DNA of 64,000 nucleotides. Origin: Elgaria multicarinata webbii (taxonomy: Eukaryota > Chordata > Lepidosauria > Squamata > Anguidae). Within the stretch, counting starts at the first letter, position 1, and each line of letters begins with the position of its first letter. Shown here in pieces: positions 10,815-21,718 of the stretch. Under the pieces are notes generated by a model that was not told the DNA's origin, did no database searches, and saw only the letters and a program-made list of their open reading frames with translations. The stretch is from assembly GCF_023053635.1 (NCBI RefSeq), contig NC_086184.1, positions 13,872,379 through 13,936,378 of the forward strand, written 5' to 3'. Both the position numbers and the translations under genes were made by a program.

Positions 10815-10822
10815 AAAAGCAC

Positions 10823-10930
10823 AGCCAGGATAAAATCAGCAGCAGTGCAGAAATACCAATTTAAAATACCAATTTAAAACAGCAGAGTTAAAATTAAATG
10901 TATAGCCTGTTAAAATGCTGAGAGAATAAA
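10823..10930 (-). mobile_element. LINE 3'UTR fragment, part 2
   Basis: AGCCAGGATAAAATCAGCAG and following matches the 3'UTR at 49615-49700 and completes the LINE split by the hAT MITE. Confidence 0.75.
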
Positions 10931-12109
10931 AGGGGCATTGCATGATGAAAAGGGCTGTGGGGCTGATGACGTGTGTGCAACTCCCTATGGACCTACTCCA
11001 CCATTCTCACGTTGGCAAGTTGTTATGTTCTAATGGACAGGGCTGGGCCAGTGGGGCCAGTTGGCATGGGCCTACGATTTTGAGGGGGCCTACTCCGAGC
11101 CCCCCTGGGCAAAGTTGCTTGATTTTTCTGTTGTTGTTGATGATGAATTTGCCCAAAGAAAAGCACGTAAAGCATTTCTGAATGTGAAGAAGTGATGTCT
11201 TGAATAAAAGGATTGGCCATTACCTTTTTTATAAATCATTCTAGTTCATATGTGTTTAGAACTGATTAAAAAATACTTAATAAGCAGTTTGAAATGGGGC
11301 CTACATTTCCCATCTGGCCCGGGCCTACTACCAGCTTTGCCCGGCCCGGCTAACGGAATGATATATCATTGCCGGGGAAATTCATTTCAACGCCCCACCA
11401 CCGCTACCACCATCAGCAACTACCACCAGGATTGCAGCACTAAGCTCAGGGGGGAGAAGGAATGCACAGGGTGGGTGGCAGCTGGCATCAGCATCCCTGC
11501 TAATAAAAAAAGTGCTGATAATGCTTCCCTGCACGCCCTGGCTGTGCTACACCACCGGCGATGCCCCCTCCATAGGAGTAACACATGATGCCGTCTTCGG
11601 TCATGGGTGTTTGCATGACTTGGTTCTGTGGTTTCACATGGAGATATGAGAGTAGAATCCCTCAACCTCTGTACCCATTTTGGGCAGCCTCTGTGCCAAT
11701 TTTGTGGTCCTTTTGGAGGGCATAAGACCTGTGTGTTCTGCTGTTTAGAGCTCTCCAAAGCTGCTTTTTCAATGCTTTTCATTCCTACATGTCAGGTCTT
11801 TCACAACTAAATCAAAATCATTCTGATCCAGCCACATGTACATGGCAATAGGATCTGCATGTGTATACATCCCTAGAAGAATGATGTGCAGCACTTTATG
11901 AAGTACCACCAATCAGCTCTTCTGGACAAGGGGCAGGAGGGTAGATACAGTCTTCCACTGTTTCCTGTTCTTTACCAATTCAGCCAATCAATGGGAGTTT
12001 GGGCTTCTTCTGCATAGTCCCAGCTGCTCAGCCCACATCCACTGAGATGACAGCCACACTTTGTTGAGAATATGGAACAGAAGGTAAAGAGCCCTCTTCT
12101 TAAGATACC
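10931..12109. other. Intergenic; possible old DNA transposon at 11037-11350
   Basis: GGACAGGGCTGGGCCAGTGG near 11037 and TTTGCCCGGCCCGGC near 11337-11350 are imperfect inverted ends around GGGCCTAC blocks at 11069, 11084, 11298 and 11322. This may be a diverged DNA transposon, unproven. The remainder to 12109 has no recognised feature. Confidence 0.35.
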
Positions 12110-12275
12110 TTTTTAATAATGTGCTGCTTTTAATAATGTATTAGTTTTAAATATTGTAATTAGTTATATGTATTTTATGGTGTTTGCATTTGTGTTGTAC
12201 CCTGCCTCAATCCAGAGGGAGAGATGAGTAACAAATAAATATATTATTATTATTACGATTATTATTATTATTCTA
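12110..12275 (+). mobile_element. L2-like LINE 3'UTR with (ATT)n tail
   Basis: TTGTGTTGTACCCTGCCTCA, ATCCAGAGGGAGAGATGAG and an (ATT)n tail: a diverged copy of the 3' end seen intact at 8900-9016. Confidence 0.75.
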
Positions 12276-12918
12276 ATGAAAGTTACAACCTGGAGAAGCT
12301 TCATCATAAAACACATGGAAATCATCTGAATGTGGACCCCAAACTCCGCATGGACTAGGAAGTTATATCCACCATTTACAGTCCTCTAGCCGGAAGCCTT
12401 TATTTCATTACACAAATTATTTCTCTGAAAGCTGTTAAGAAGGATTGCGGTCTATAATTAGAATAATACCCCCATAGGATTACGTTCACAGAAGTAATTA
12501 CATAATCATTTGGGACTCCTATTATGCCACAGAACTGTGTATTTCAAAGTATATCTGCTGTGATTTCTTTTTTAAAAAAATAAACGTTTTTTCTTCCTAT
12601 TTCAATTCAGTTGAAATGTATTGCCACGTTTTTACACTCAAATGGGGGGAACAACATTGGAGGTTTTTGTTTTGTTTTGTTTTCATGACATGAAGGCTCA
12701 AGGCTAACTTTGAGTAATGACTATCACATGTTTGCATGCCATCAATACTACTTTTAATTGCTTCCAAATTCTATGTGTCCAAGCCTGAGCTCATAATATA
12801 AAAAGTTCGTATGTGCCCCATTCGGGCCTTCCCAACCAAGTACAGCAGCTATCCATCCCTCTCATCATTCAGAGGGCCTAGTGCTGACAGGAAAGACTCT
12901 GTCCAGAAGGTAGCTAGA
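12276..12918. other. Intergenic, no repeat recognised
   Basis: AT-rich and possibly single-copy. Nothing supportable seen. Confidence 0.35.
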
Positions 12919-12923
12919 CTAGG

Positions 12924-13618
12924 GGCCTTGCCAGACCTACCTGAAAATCCGGGCGTGTGGAGCGGCCAGCCCGCACTACAAGTAGCATGGGCTGTCGCTC
13001 CTACCCACTCATCAGACGCAACAGGCTACAAGAAAGCCCCGTCATGTCCGCCATTTTGTTTTCAACTTAAAGGGCCGGGTGCGCAGGAGTGCACCACCGG
13101 CAACGTTAAGTGTTGGGTTCCCCACTCCCCCCACCCCCGATTTCCCCACCCTGGCCACAATTCCCCCCAATCCCCACTTCCCCCCCTCGCGATCTCCGCT
13201 TTCCCCCTGCTTTCCCCCGCAATCCCCGCTTTCCCCCCCACCACGATTCCCGCTTTCCCCCCTGCGATCTCCCCACCACCGATCTCTCCCCCTGCCCCAA
13301 TGTGTCCAGCGCTCCTGTGGAGCACTGCACCCCATCCACCGCTTTTCCCGGCTACTCACAAGTACTTGCGGTAGCCGGGGAAAGTGGTGGACCGGTCTAC
13401 ACGCCCGCGGTCTCAGGCTCAGCCCGATACCGCAAGAAATACCAGGCCACAAGCGGTGCCGGTTATCCCGGCCCAAGGGACAACTGGGATAACAAGGGAT
13501 AACAAGGATAACAAGGGAGGGTTACCCCTGCCTGAGCCCGGAATCCCCTGTGCATCATCTGGATGCACAGGGGCGGGCCCAGGGCTCGCACCGGGCTAAC
13601 CTGTCATCTAGCAAGGCC
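12924..13618. mobile_element. GC-rich MITE family, copy 2
   Basis: 695 bp. Left end GGCCTTGCCAGACCTACC; right end CATCTAGCAAGGCC. Flanks CTAGG (12919-12923) and CTTGG (13619-13623) are a plausible 5-bp duplication with one mismatch. It contains GCCATTTTG, a C-rich middle (13110-13300) with iterated TTTCCCCC-type units, a local (GGATAACAA)n-like repeat near 13480-13515, and a perfect 12-bp hairpin (13545-13556 with 13562-13573, loop of 5). Proline- and glycine-rich open frames on both strands are by-products of the C-rich tract. Confidence 0.82.
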
Positions 13619-13622
13619 CTTG

Positions 13623-13753
13623 GGCAGGATCTACACTACTGCTTTAAAACGGTTTATAACAGTAGTGACAACTGTTGGGACCCAGGACACACTCCATATA
13701 CAGTTTTCAAACCATTTTCAAAGTGTCATATCCTACTTGGTGTAGATCTGGCC
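13623..13753. mobile_element. Palindromic GATCTACAC MITE
   Basis: 131 bp running GGCAGGATCTACACTACTGC to GGTGTAGATCTGGCC. The middle has ACAACTGTTGGGACCCAGGA, shared with the copies at 48559, 49887 and 50427. It abuts the GC-rich MITE. Flanks TTG/TAG do not match. Confidence 0.78.
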
Positions 13754-15045
13754 TAGCTGTTCTATAGAGGCTGGTGAACCTTCAATTTCTAGGCAGCAAT
13801 GCAGGGTTTAAGTACGTAACCTGGCTGCTCCTTTCTAGAGTACTAATGGGACATCTGAGTGCTCCAACTTGTCTTTCTCTTGATTCGTGGGTCTAATTCT
13901 TGGGGACCACGGTGGTGTCTTCCTCTGGTGAGGACATCTCATCCAGTTCCAGCTCTAGAAGCTGGCAGATCCTTACATGGTGTGCACTGTAACAAAACAA
14001 CCAGCCGTAAAGCATCAGGTGACAAAGCACAGCAAAACCAGCCTCAATTGCTTTCCAATAAGCCGGAAAAGGTCTCTTCTGAAAGTCAAGAGGGTGTTGG
14101 CCAGGCAGCCTTCCCTGAGTGGGAATGTTCAGCCCCAACTGGACATTATGTGATTATGTTATGTTGCCCCCAAGCAATTTGTAATCGGTTTGGTTTTTCC
14201 TCTATAAATATGTTAGCAACTTTCTCCCCATGTATTGATTTATAGTGCCTAGCAAGAATTTCTAATTCTGTTTGCACCAACTCTTCCTCAGTTTGGAAGA
14301 AACCTCCGTCAGGCCTGGTTTTCTGCTTCTGTTCTGGACTGCAAGCTGAATCCCTGGCCTTCTTTGCTTTGCTTCACCTCATCCATTCACCTCACTCATC
14401 TATCTCATCCATCCCACTGCTAAGTATTGATCCTGTATTTATTAGTTGTTTACTCTTGGTGTTGGATTTCAATACAGATAAAGTTAAAACTTATACAGAG
14501 TTGATTGGATGTGAGTTTAACTGCCTGGATGGACACACTACTTAATGTGTGTTGAGGTCAGAACAAGGAATGGCAGAGAAGTATGGTCAGTTGATACGAT
14601 CTTCCCTAATTCCGCACTTTAAACCCAATATGCAAACAGAAACTAAGTTTTCCTTCCAATTTCAAACTTGTCCGAGTTCTCCAATCAAAAAATGCATACA
14701 ACTCTTTTGTGGTAAGGAAAAGTACACACAAAAATGGATATGCTAGTGGAGGGGGGACTTTAAAATGCATTACATTAGGAATATTGCCTGCAAAAAGTGT
14801 GTATATCACGCAAAATAACATACCAAAAATGCATGTATTAGGAGAAATGTGTACAGAACTACATACACATCTTTAGGCAATCTTTTCCCCCTCAATATTA
14901 GGGACAAACAGAACATAAGATTGGAAAGTCTACACTAGATCTTGGACTGGTCCTGGTATGGGACACAAAGAGCAGATTAGTCAACCAATGGGCAATGTAG
15001 AGGATGGCATATTCCAGGAAGCAGATGCATTCCTCTCATACTCCT
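13754..15045. other. Intergenic, unassigned; AT-rich ATGCAT-bearing stretch
   Basis: No gene. 14630-14880 is rich in AAATGCAT and resembles 55620-55960 in style, so may be a dispersed repeat. 13800-14520 has no identified class. Confidence 0.35.
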
Positions 15046-15605
15046 GGAGCAATGGGTGAAAAAGCAAGGGGCACATCTCTGGAGCAATGGGTGAAGAGGC
15101 AGGGGGCACATCTCTGGAGCAATGGGTGAAGAGGCAGGGGGCACATCTCTGGAGCAATGGGTGAAGAGACAAGGGGCACATCTCTGGAGCAATAGGTGAA
15201 GAGACAAGGGGCACATCTCTGGAGCAATGGGTGAGGAGACAAGGGGCACATCTCTGGAGCAATGGGTGAAGAGACAAGGGGCACATCTCTGGAGCAATGG
15301 GTGAAGAGGCAAGGGGCACATCTCTGGAGCAATGGGTGAAGAGACAAGGGGCACATCTCTGGAGCAATGGGTGAAGAGACAAGGGACACATCTCTGGAGC
15401 AATGGGTGAAGAGGCAGGGGGCACATCTCTGGAGCAATGGGTGAAGAGGCAGGGGGCACATCTCTAGAGCAATGGGTGAAGAGGCAGGGGGCACATCTCT
15501 GGAGCAATGGGTGAAGAGGCAAGGGGCACATCTCTGGAGCAATGGGTGAAGAGACAAGGGGCACATCTCTGGAGCAATGGGTGAAGAGACAAGGGGCACA
15601 TCTCC
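15046..15605. repeat. 16 x 35-bp minisatellite
   Basis: Sixteen tandem copies of a 35-bp unit that begins GGAGCAATGGGTGAAG. Units start every 35 bases from 15046 to 15571 with no indel at all; variation is a few A/G and G/A substitutions. The main variants are AGACAAGG, AGGCAGGG and AGGCAAGG at the same place, arranged in blocks. The minus-strand unit has no stop in any frame, so three overlapping long open frames result (up to 257 codons, peptides such as HCSRDVPLVSSPIAPEMC). I do not regard these as genes. Confidence 0.95.
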
Positions 15606-16481
15606 ACCTTGAAGAGGTGTGCAAGCTGTAGCTATAGTTGAACCTCCTGGGTTTCCACCAAGGGAAAACCCTTTGCACCCTACGAAGGAAATACACACAC
15701 AAATAGTTGTGCAACTGACTCCTGCATCCACTTTTTCCTGCTCTCTGCAATGCACAAAACTGTGCTTAAAATTCCAAAACAGGCATCTGCTGCACCGAGG
15801 ACTCCAATTTACATCTGGGTAGCTCTTATGGCCCTAATGTGTGCTGAGCAATCAGAGTATCACTCATAATACATTAACAGGAGGAGTTTAGCATTCCCCG
15901 ACATCCCTGCGGTGAACTGACATATGGATTTAAGAAGATAAATAAAGAGGTTATCCACCAGCTGCATGGGCAACATTTGGGACTGCTGAGGACTGCTACT
16001 GTTCCCTCCTCCCTGCTCCTCTTCTATCTGCCACTTGTACTTTGATGGACGCATTTGGATTTTTAACTAACAAGACAAAGAAGTGGGTTTCAGTCCTAGA
16101 CGAGATAGGTAGGCACAACAGCCGGCAGGAATTACTGATGGCTCTCCACAAAAGCACTTGCCTCCTCGAAGGCGGCTAATTAAAATGCAGCCGTCAGAGT
16201 TGGCTGAGCCAGATCCACATCCAAAGAATCCCCCACGGTCTGGAAGGCAGGGAGCATCCACCAACCCTGCTTCCCTGCGCCCATCCATTGGGAAGTGAGA
16301 AAACAGCCTGGGTGGCGAACTCTGCACCGCTCGCTTTCGTTCATTGTCAGCATAGCCACGTCCCGGGAAAAGGAAAGCCTGCCTATTGCCCAGGCATGAG
16401 ATTTAGCACAAAAGGCCTCTACTGAAAGCACACGAGTAGTCCTGGAAATTGACCTAATCGGTAGAAGCCTGGCCTTCCATT
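15606..16481. other. Intergenic, probably single-copy
   Basis: No gene or repeat recognised. 16090-16460 has balanced composition and a homeodomain-like GGCTAATTAAAATGC (near 16172), a candidate for conserved non-coding sequence. Confidence 0.35.
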
Positions 16482-16810
16482 AGAGTGACCATATGAAAAG
16501 GAGGACAGGGCTCCTGTATCTTTAACAGTTGTATTGAAATGGGAATTTCAGCAGGTGCCATTTGTATGCATGCAGCACCTGGTGAAATTCCCTCTTCATC
16601 ACAACAGTTAAAGCTGCAGGAGCCCTGCTCCCTTTAGCTAGAGTGACCAGATACAGAAGAGGGCCAGATTCCTACAACTTTAAATGTTGTGATGAAGAGG
16701 GAATTTCACCAGATGCTGCATGCATACAAAATGACACCTGCTGAAATTCCTTTTCAGTGCAACTCTTAAAGCTACAGGAGCCCTGTCCTCCTTTTTATAT
16801 GGTCACCCTA
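16482..16810. mobile_element. Foldback hAT-like MITE, copy 2
   Basis: About 329 bp from (T)AGAGTGACCATATGAAAAGG to ATATGGTCACCCTA. Identical 8-mers CTTCCATT flank it (16474-16481 and 16811-16818), supporting hAT. A second internal TAGAGTGACCAGATACAG near 16638 marks the centre. The two halves are reverse complements of one another, so a transcript would fold into a long hairpin. Confidence 0.85.
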
Positions 16811-16818
16811 CTTCCATT

Positions 16819-18489
16819 GCACCTGGCACTGATGTATGCTGCATTTAGAACTAAGGAGAAATGGCAGCCAAGCACATGAGGGGGCTGGCGGTGAAAGCAT
16901 GAGCCATGAGTTGGAAACTAAGCCCAGCCGTGAATTCACTAAGTTGCCAGCTTTCAGCCTCATGTCCTTGCCCTATTTGTAATACGATGACAATAGTCAT
17001 ATATACGATCACTGAACTCATTCTCTGAATACACATCCTGTCTCCAACCAAACCATCCACAAACAAGAAATGGTTAGCACCAGGCTTGGGGGAACCCTAA
17101 GATTTGGAGCAGTGTTTAAAAAATGTTAGCGGGAAAAACTAATGGGGAGGGGAGCCCCAAATAGTATAAATAAGGACTGATCATTTGGGCGTTAGTTACT
17201 TGAATTTTATGAATGGGCAAGTCCCCCTGGATGGCTGCCATTTTGTGCAATCACTCCTGCTATTCTTCCAAAATTTGAAATATGTCCATTAACATACACA
17301 CACAAAAAAAAGTTGGGGACCCTTGTATGAAAGAATCCCAAAGTCAACTCACCAGCTGCAAATGAAAAAGATGAAGTCAGATGCAAAACAGGGTATAAAG
17401 GGGCAATTCAAATTACTTCCTGCCCCTGCCCTTCCATGATCCATAGGCTGGGATGGTCTACCCAGACAATTACAAAGCTCCTTTGGAACAGACTAATTGG
17501 GAGGGGGGGAATCTTCTTTATTTTTGGTGTTGCTGAAGAACTGGAAATCAAACGCCTTTGCCAGTCTGATTTCCACTTCAGAGCATCTACCAGCAGATCC
17601 CAATTTCCATTCTGCCTACTCCTGACCTAGGAAATCTTGTAGGATATTCTTCAATGAGTTCCATGGTAGACATGTAGGGGTTACCCAGTAGACATGTCAA
17701 TCAATCGATGCCCCACACCTGAGCCAGGGGACACCAGCAAGAAGACCCCTGGATTTGCTCCTCCTCTTGACCATGGCAACCTGCGTCTTCACCTGCCTCT
17801 TGCTCTGGCCCAGATAATTGTGGTGGTGAGAAAAATGAGCAGTAGATGCCACTAAAAAAGAAGATGAAGAGCAATAGCAGCTGGTAGAAGATTGATTCTT
17901 CCTCCACTCCTCAAGGGTTGCTGGATCTTGTCTTACTGAGCTGAGCAAAAGTTGTTGCTTTTGTCACTAAGATGGCAAGTTTCAGAAAGTTATGTAGAAT
18001 TGTTGCTCTCAAACTTGGAAACTTGGAAAGGAAAGAGGACACGAGTCCAACAATCTGTTCCAAGAATCAATCAATTTAGGAGCAGATGTTTATGGAAAAA
18101 TACCAGTCACTTAAAAAATTAGAACTGACAGCCAGTTGCATCTTCTAATTCCCATAACTGTGCTGAAATATAAACTTCCATTTGTTGTTTGAAAAGTTCA
18201 ATTAGGAGTGTGGGGGCAAAGACAGGATGGCTCTGGGAACTGGGAAACTATCTTTCATGGGTTATTAGGTAATGGGCAGCTTTGTGGGACCCTAATCGGG
18301 ACGGATTTGGCTGGAGCTGGGTTTTTAAAATCTGGATTCTACCAAAAGGGTTTGCCTTGGATTCTGAAATCTGCAATGTTAGTACCTAACCAAAGCTGGT
18401 TGGACCTGCTGAAGGAATCTGGTTAGCCCTAGGTCTGATTCAGATCTATTTCCATCCTCGATGGAATCAGAAGATGTATTTGCTTCTTT
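16819..18489. other. Intergenic; contains part of an unclassified dispersed repeat
   Basis: No gene. 17700-17835 carries, in reverse, a block (complement of GGCCAGAGCAAGAGGCAGGT) that recurs near 38415-38480 on the + strand. The rest is unassigned. Confidence 0.4.
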
Positions 18490-18608
18490 TAAAGTTTGTT
18501 TTAAGTGTTTTATTCTGTTTTTATTTTCATTTTATCTTGTACAACGCTCTGAAATTTTCAATGGGGAGTGGTATATAAATATTATAAATAAATAATAAAT
18601 AAATAAAT
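18490..18608 (+). mobile_element. LINE 3' tail
   Basis: TTGTACAACGCTCTGAAATT, GGGAGTGGTATATAAAT and an AAATAAATAATAAATA tail: a diverged LINE 3' end. Confidence 0.55.
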
Positions 18609-18763
18609 TCTAAGGGGGTTAGAAATTGGCAGTACCCCTTACACTGCAAATAAGTCTGCTAGCTTGACTCTCAGACCCATCGCAGCTAATTTTCCCTGCT
18701 CCTCTTCTCCCCAACTATGAGGGAAGATTAGCTGCAATTTTAAAAAAGATAAACAGAAGTTGA

Positions 18764-18953
18764 CCCTGTTCATATGGCAAGCTAAGCCACAGTGGTGAAT
18801 CCTTTTGAGCTAAACATTATGGCTTAGTGCATCCTGTCAACCATTCCTAACTATGGTGGCTACATAATCACGGTTTAAATACACTCATGAACCATTTTCT
18901 GCAAAAGGGTTAGTAGCCTAACCATGGCTTAGCATGTTGTCCGAACAGGCCCA
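18764..18953. mobile_element. MITE with GACCCTGTTCA/TGAACAGG ends
   Basis: Left GACCCTGTTCATATGGCAAG plus CTAAGCCA; right GGCTTAGCATGTTGTCCGAA plus CAGGCCC. Same family as 2377-2844, without the SINE. Inverted inner blocks ACTATGGTGGCTACATAATC and CTAACCATGG match the first copy. Confidence 0.65.
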
Positions 18954-19561
18954 TAAACAGCTGAAGGAAATAGCCCAGTCAGCAGGTCCATTTTTCCTAT
19001 GTTGATGACTTCAAAGCTCTTTTTGCCTTAAGGTTGGATGTTTCCAGTATTCTCAACAGGCGCAGCATAAATAAATAAATGGTAAACATATGTAGCAAGC
19101 TATAGCACAGCAACTGGTTGTTATGAGTCAAAAGCCACCTCCTGAGAGTTGCCATCCGTCCCCCACCCCTACTTACCAATCAAGATCCAGACAAGTACAA
19201 ACACTGATATTATGGGAGTTGCAGTCCCTTTTAAGAAGGTTACTTTGCCCATAATGGGATTTGTAGCCCAAACCCATCCGGAAGGCATCAGTCAGCTATT
19301 AGAAAGGTTTCCTTTCTGCTCAGTGAAAGCTTCGCCGTAACTGAAAAGCTGGGGGGGCAGATATAGGATGATACCGTTGTCCGCATCTAGTCCAGAAAGA
19401 GCACAACACCATAATGCTGGGGTGTCCATATGGGCACATCATGTTTGACAAATGTGACTTACATGCATGAAATCCAGACCATGAGGTTGATTTCTGGATC
19501 TTATCCAGGAAACTGACTGTGCCTATAAAGGTTTCTCCCCCAACGTTTATTCCTTTACAAC
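18954..19561. other. Intergenic; piece of a dispersed repeat
   Basis: 19420-19485 (CATGTTTGAC...GACTTACATGCATGAAATCC) recurs reversed near 31520-31575. 19205-19270 has GGGAGTTGCAGTCCC and GGGATTTGTAGCCC, blocks typical of hAT MITEs. No gene. Confidence 0.4.
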
Positions 19562-19640
19562 TCCTTTGCGATACAATCCTACGCATTGTCTACTCAGAGG
19601 CATATCCCATTGATCTCAATGAGACTCACTGCCAGGTTAT
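19562..19640. mobile_element. Short MITE (CAATCCTAYRC type), fragment
   Basis: ACAATCCTACGCATTGTCTA, CTCAGAGGCATATCCCATTG and CAATGAGACTCACTGCC match a short dispersed element of squamate genomes; a second copy is at 26370-26462. Confidence 0.5.
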
Positions 19641-20004
19641 TATTTGCCCCGATGCCGCTAGATTCTGGATTTATTGAAGGGATGGCTTGGCTTTAAGAAA
19701 TCAAAGTGCATTTCTCTCTTCGGGGTGTGAGGTGAGGAGAAGCGTACTGGGGGGGGGGGACACAGACCTAAACTACCTGCAGCAATGAATTTGCTGCCTC
19801 TTGCAAGGGTACTGTTATGCAAGCTCTTCTGTAAACAGAGCAATGACTCCTGACCATCACGAAACTGCTTTAATTGTGCCTATCAATCAACAATTAAATA
19901 TGTTCAAAGAATAGCTGCCATACCAAGCACAATGTGAGGCTTTTGGGGGCACGGAATTAACATTTATTTTCAGGTGATTCTGAATATATACTGGTAATGT
20001 TTTT

Positions 20005-20090
20005 GTAAACTCTAACTTTTGTAAACCACCCAGAGAGCTTCAGCTATGGGGTGGTATATAAATGCAATAAATAAATAAATAAATAAATGC
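20005..20090 (+). mobile_element. LINE 3' tail (CCCAGAGAGCTTC type)
   Basis: GTAAACCACCCAGAGAGCTT, CAGCTATGGGGTGGTATATA and (AAAT)n. Confidence 0.7.
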
Positions 20091-20095
20091 TGCAG

Positions 20096-20268
20096 GGAAT
20101 ATTTATTTGTTACAATTTTAGCCCATCCTTCTTCCTGGGAGTTCATGGGAGCCATCCATTCTCCCCCCCTCCTTTCTATTATTTTTCTTCACAACAACCC
20201 CAAATGGTCTTTGAGTAATGGCAACTGGACCAACATCACCCAATGGGTTCCAAGGCAAAGCAAGGATC
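20096..20268 (-). mobile_element. Diverged SINE (reverse)
   Basis: Order of blocks matches the SINE at 2570-2820 (TTTATT tail, CTTCTTCC, ACAACAACCCC, CACCCAATGGGTTCCA, GGATCT) but is well diverged; the head is replaced by the adjoining L2 tail. Confidence 0.45.
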
Positions 20269-20276
20269 TATTATTA

Positions 20277-20307
<31 letters not shown>

Positions 20308-20800
20308 TTTATTTATATAGCACCATCAGTGTACATGGTGCTGTACAGAGTAAAACAGTAAATAGCAAGACCCTGCCGCATAGGCTTACAATCTAATAAA
20401 ATCATAGTAAAACAATAAGGAGGGGAAGAGAATGCAAACAGGTACAGGGTAGGGTAAGCAGGCACAGGGTAGGGTAAAACTAACAGTAGAAAGTAACAGT
20501 AGAAGTCTGCACAACATCAAGTTTTAAAAGCTTTAGGAAAAAGAAAAGTTTTTAGCTGAGCTTTAAAAGCTGCAGTTGAACTTGTAGTTCTCAAATGTTC
20601 TGGAAGAGCGTTCCAGGCGTAAGGGGCAGCAGAAGAGAATGGACGAAGCCGAGCAAGGGAAGTAGAGGCCCTTGGGCAGGCGAGAAACATGGCATCAGAG
20701 GAGCGAAGAGCAAATTTTGTTGACCAAAGTCTAAGGTGGCATCCACTGTAATCACTGCCTCTCAGTACATGTAAAAAGGGTCTTGGAGCTGTAGTCAATC
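20269..20800 (-). mobile_element. L2-like LINE 3' end (TATATAGCACCATC type)
   Basis: (ATT)n and (ATTT)n tail, then the complement of ACACTGATGGTGCTATATAA and CTCTGTACAGCACC, a familiar L2-clade 3' end. The minus-strand frame 20517-20798 (93 codons) reads as the RT C-terminus: RPFSSAAPYAWNALPEHLRT and AAFKAQLKTFLFPKAF. Same subfamily as 38140-38381. Confidence 0.85.
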
Positions 20801-20930
20801 ACAAGCCGAATATGAGTCAGCAGTGTGATGCGACTGCAAAAAAAGGCAAATGCCATTTTAGGTTGCATTAATAGAAATATAGTTTCAAAATCATGGGAAG
20901 TTTTAGTTCCACTGTACTCTGTGCTATAAA
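20787..20930 (+). mobile_element. CR1 LINE ORF2 fragment
   Basis: Aligns with the CR1 copy at 54680: GAATATGAGTCAGCAGTGTG, AAGGCAAATGCCATTTTAGG, TTGCATTAATAGAAATATAG. The encoded motif is close to AN(A)ILGCINRN. Cut off at both ends. Confidence 0.75.
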
Positions 20931-21718
20931 TAAACACCACTTTCTTCATAGATCGATAATACATACAGACTACATTCTTAGTTCCTGTTGTAGAGGAGGG
21001 AAAAGAAGATGCAGCACAAATGCCTTTCTAAGGATGAGTTGAACTAAGCCTCTTGTATCGCCAAACTGCTGAGGAATTTTCGAGGCACGCCGTGGCTCAA
21101 GCAATAGAGAAAGGTCAGCACACACATCTCGAGAGGCGCAAGCATGAGGTGAGGAAATACTTAAGCTTTTATCTTGTTTCGGGACCCGTCAGGATTAAGC
21201 CTCATGACAGCCGAGAGCTTTACTGGTTATATCCACTGAAATATATTGTTAAGTCATGGGTGTACTGATGGGGCCCTTTAGACCACTTTCCACCCCTGAC
21301 TTGTTGTAGAAAAAGGAAACGTAGAAGTAATAGGATTGAGTCAGAGAGAGGGAGGGAAAGGAGGGGGGCCGGGAGACCTGCTGCTTTCTCCCTTTGTGAA
21401 ACGAAATAGGTCAAAACATCCAAGATTATGTCAATAATTGTGCTGTTGCTGCTTTCCCCCCCCCCCTTTCTTAACCTGTTCAATCTTGCTTTCTTTTTCT
21501 TTTTCTCCCTCCCCAGGCATAAGGGACTCAAATAGGGCTGCAAGGATAATTATCTAAGTTTGGTTGCTATGAAAGAAGTCCATTGAAATTGATTTTATTA
21601 TCCGATCTTCCTTTCATTGTAGGAATCAAAATGGTGTGCAAGGGGGTTCCCTGCCAAACTTCTGTTAAAACACTGACCAAACCCAGAGCAAGATGCCCCA
21701 GGGCATAAGAAGCTACGT
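20931..21718. other. Intergenic, unassigned
   Basis: No gene or repeat identified. C-run near 21458-21468 next to a T-rich tract. Confidence 0.35.

Noticed and set aside
12811-13502. Proline- and glycine-rich open frames on both strands
   Set aside because: Produced by the C-rich centre of a GC-rich MITE; overlapping frames on both strands are typical of such composition.
14977-15755. Minus-strand open frames of 257, 239 and 147 codons with HCSRDVPLVSSPIAPEMC repeats
   Set aside because: They are three frames of the same 35-bp minisatellite, whose unit has no stop. No promoter, splice sites or known domain; non-repeat ends are short and unremarkable.
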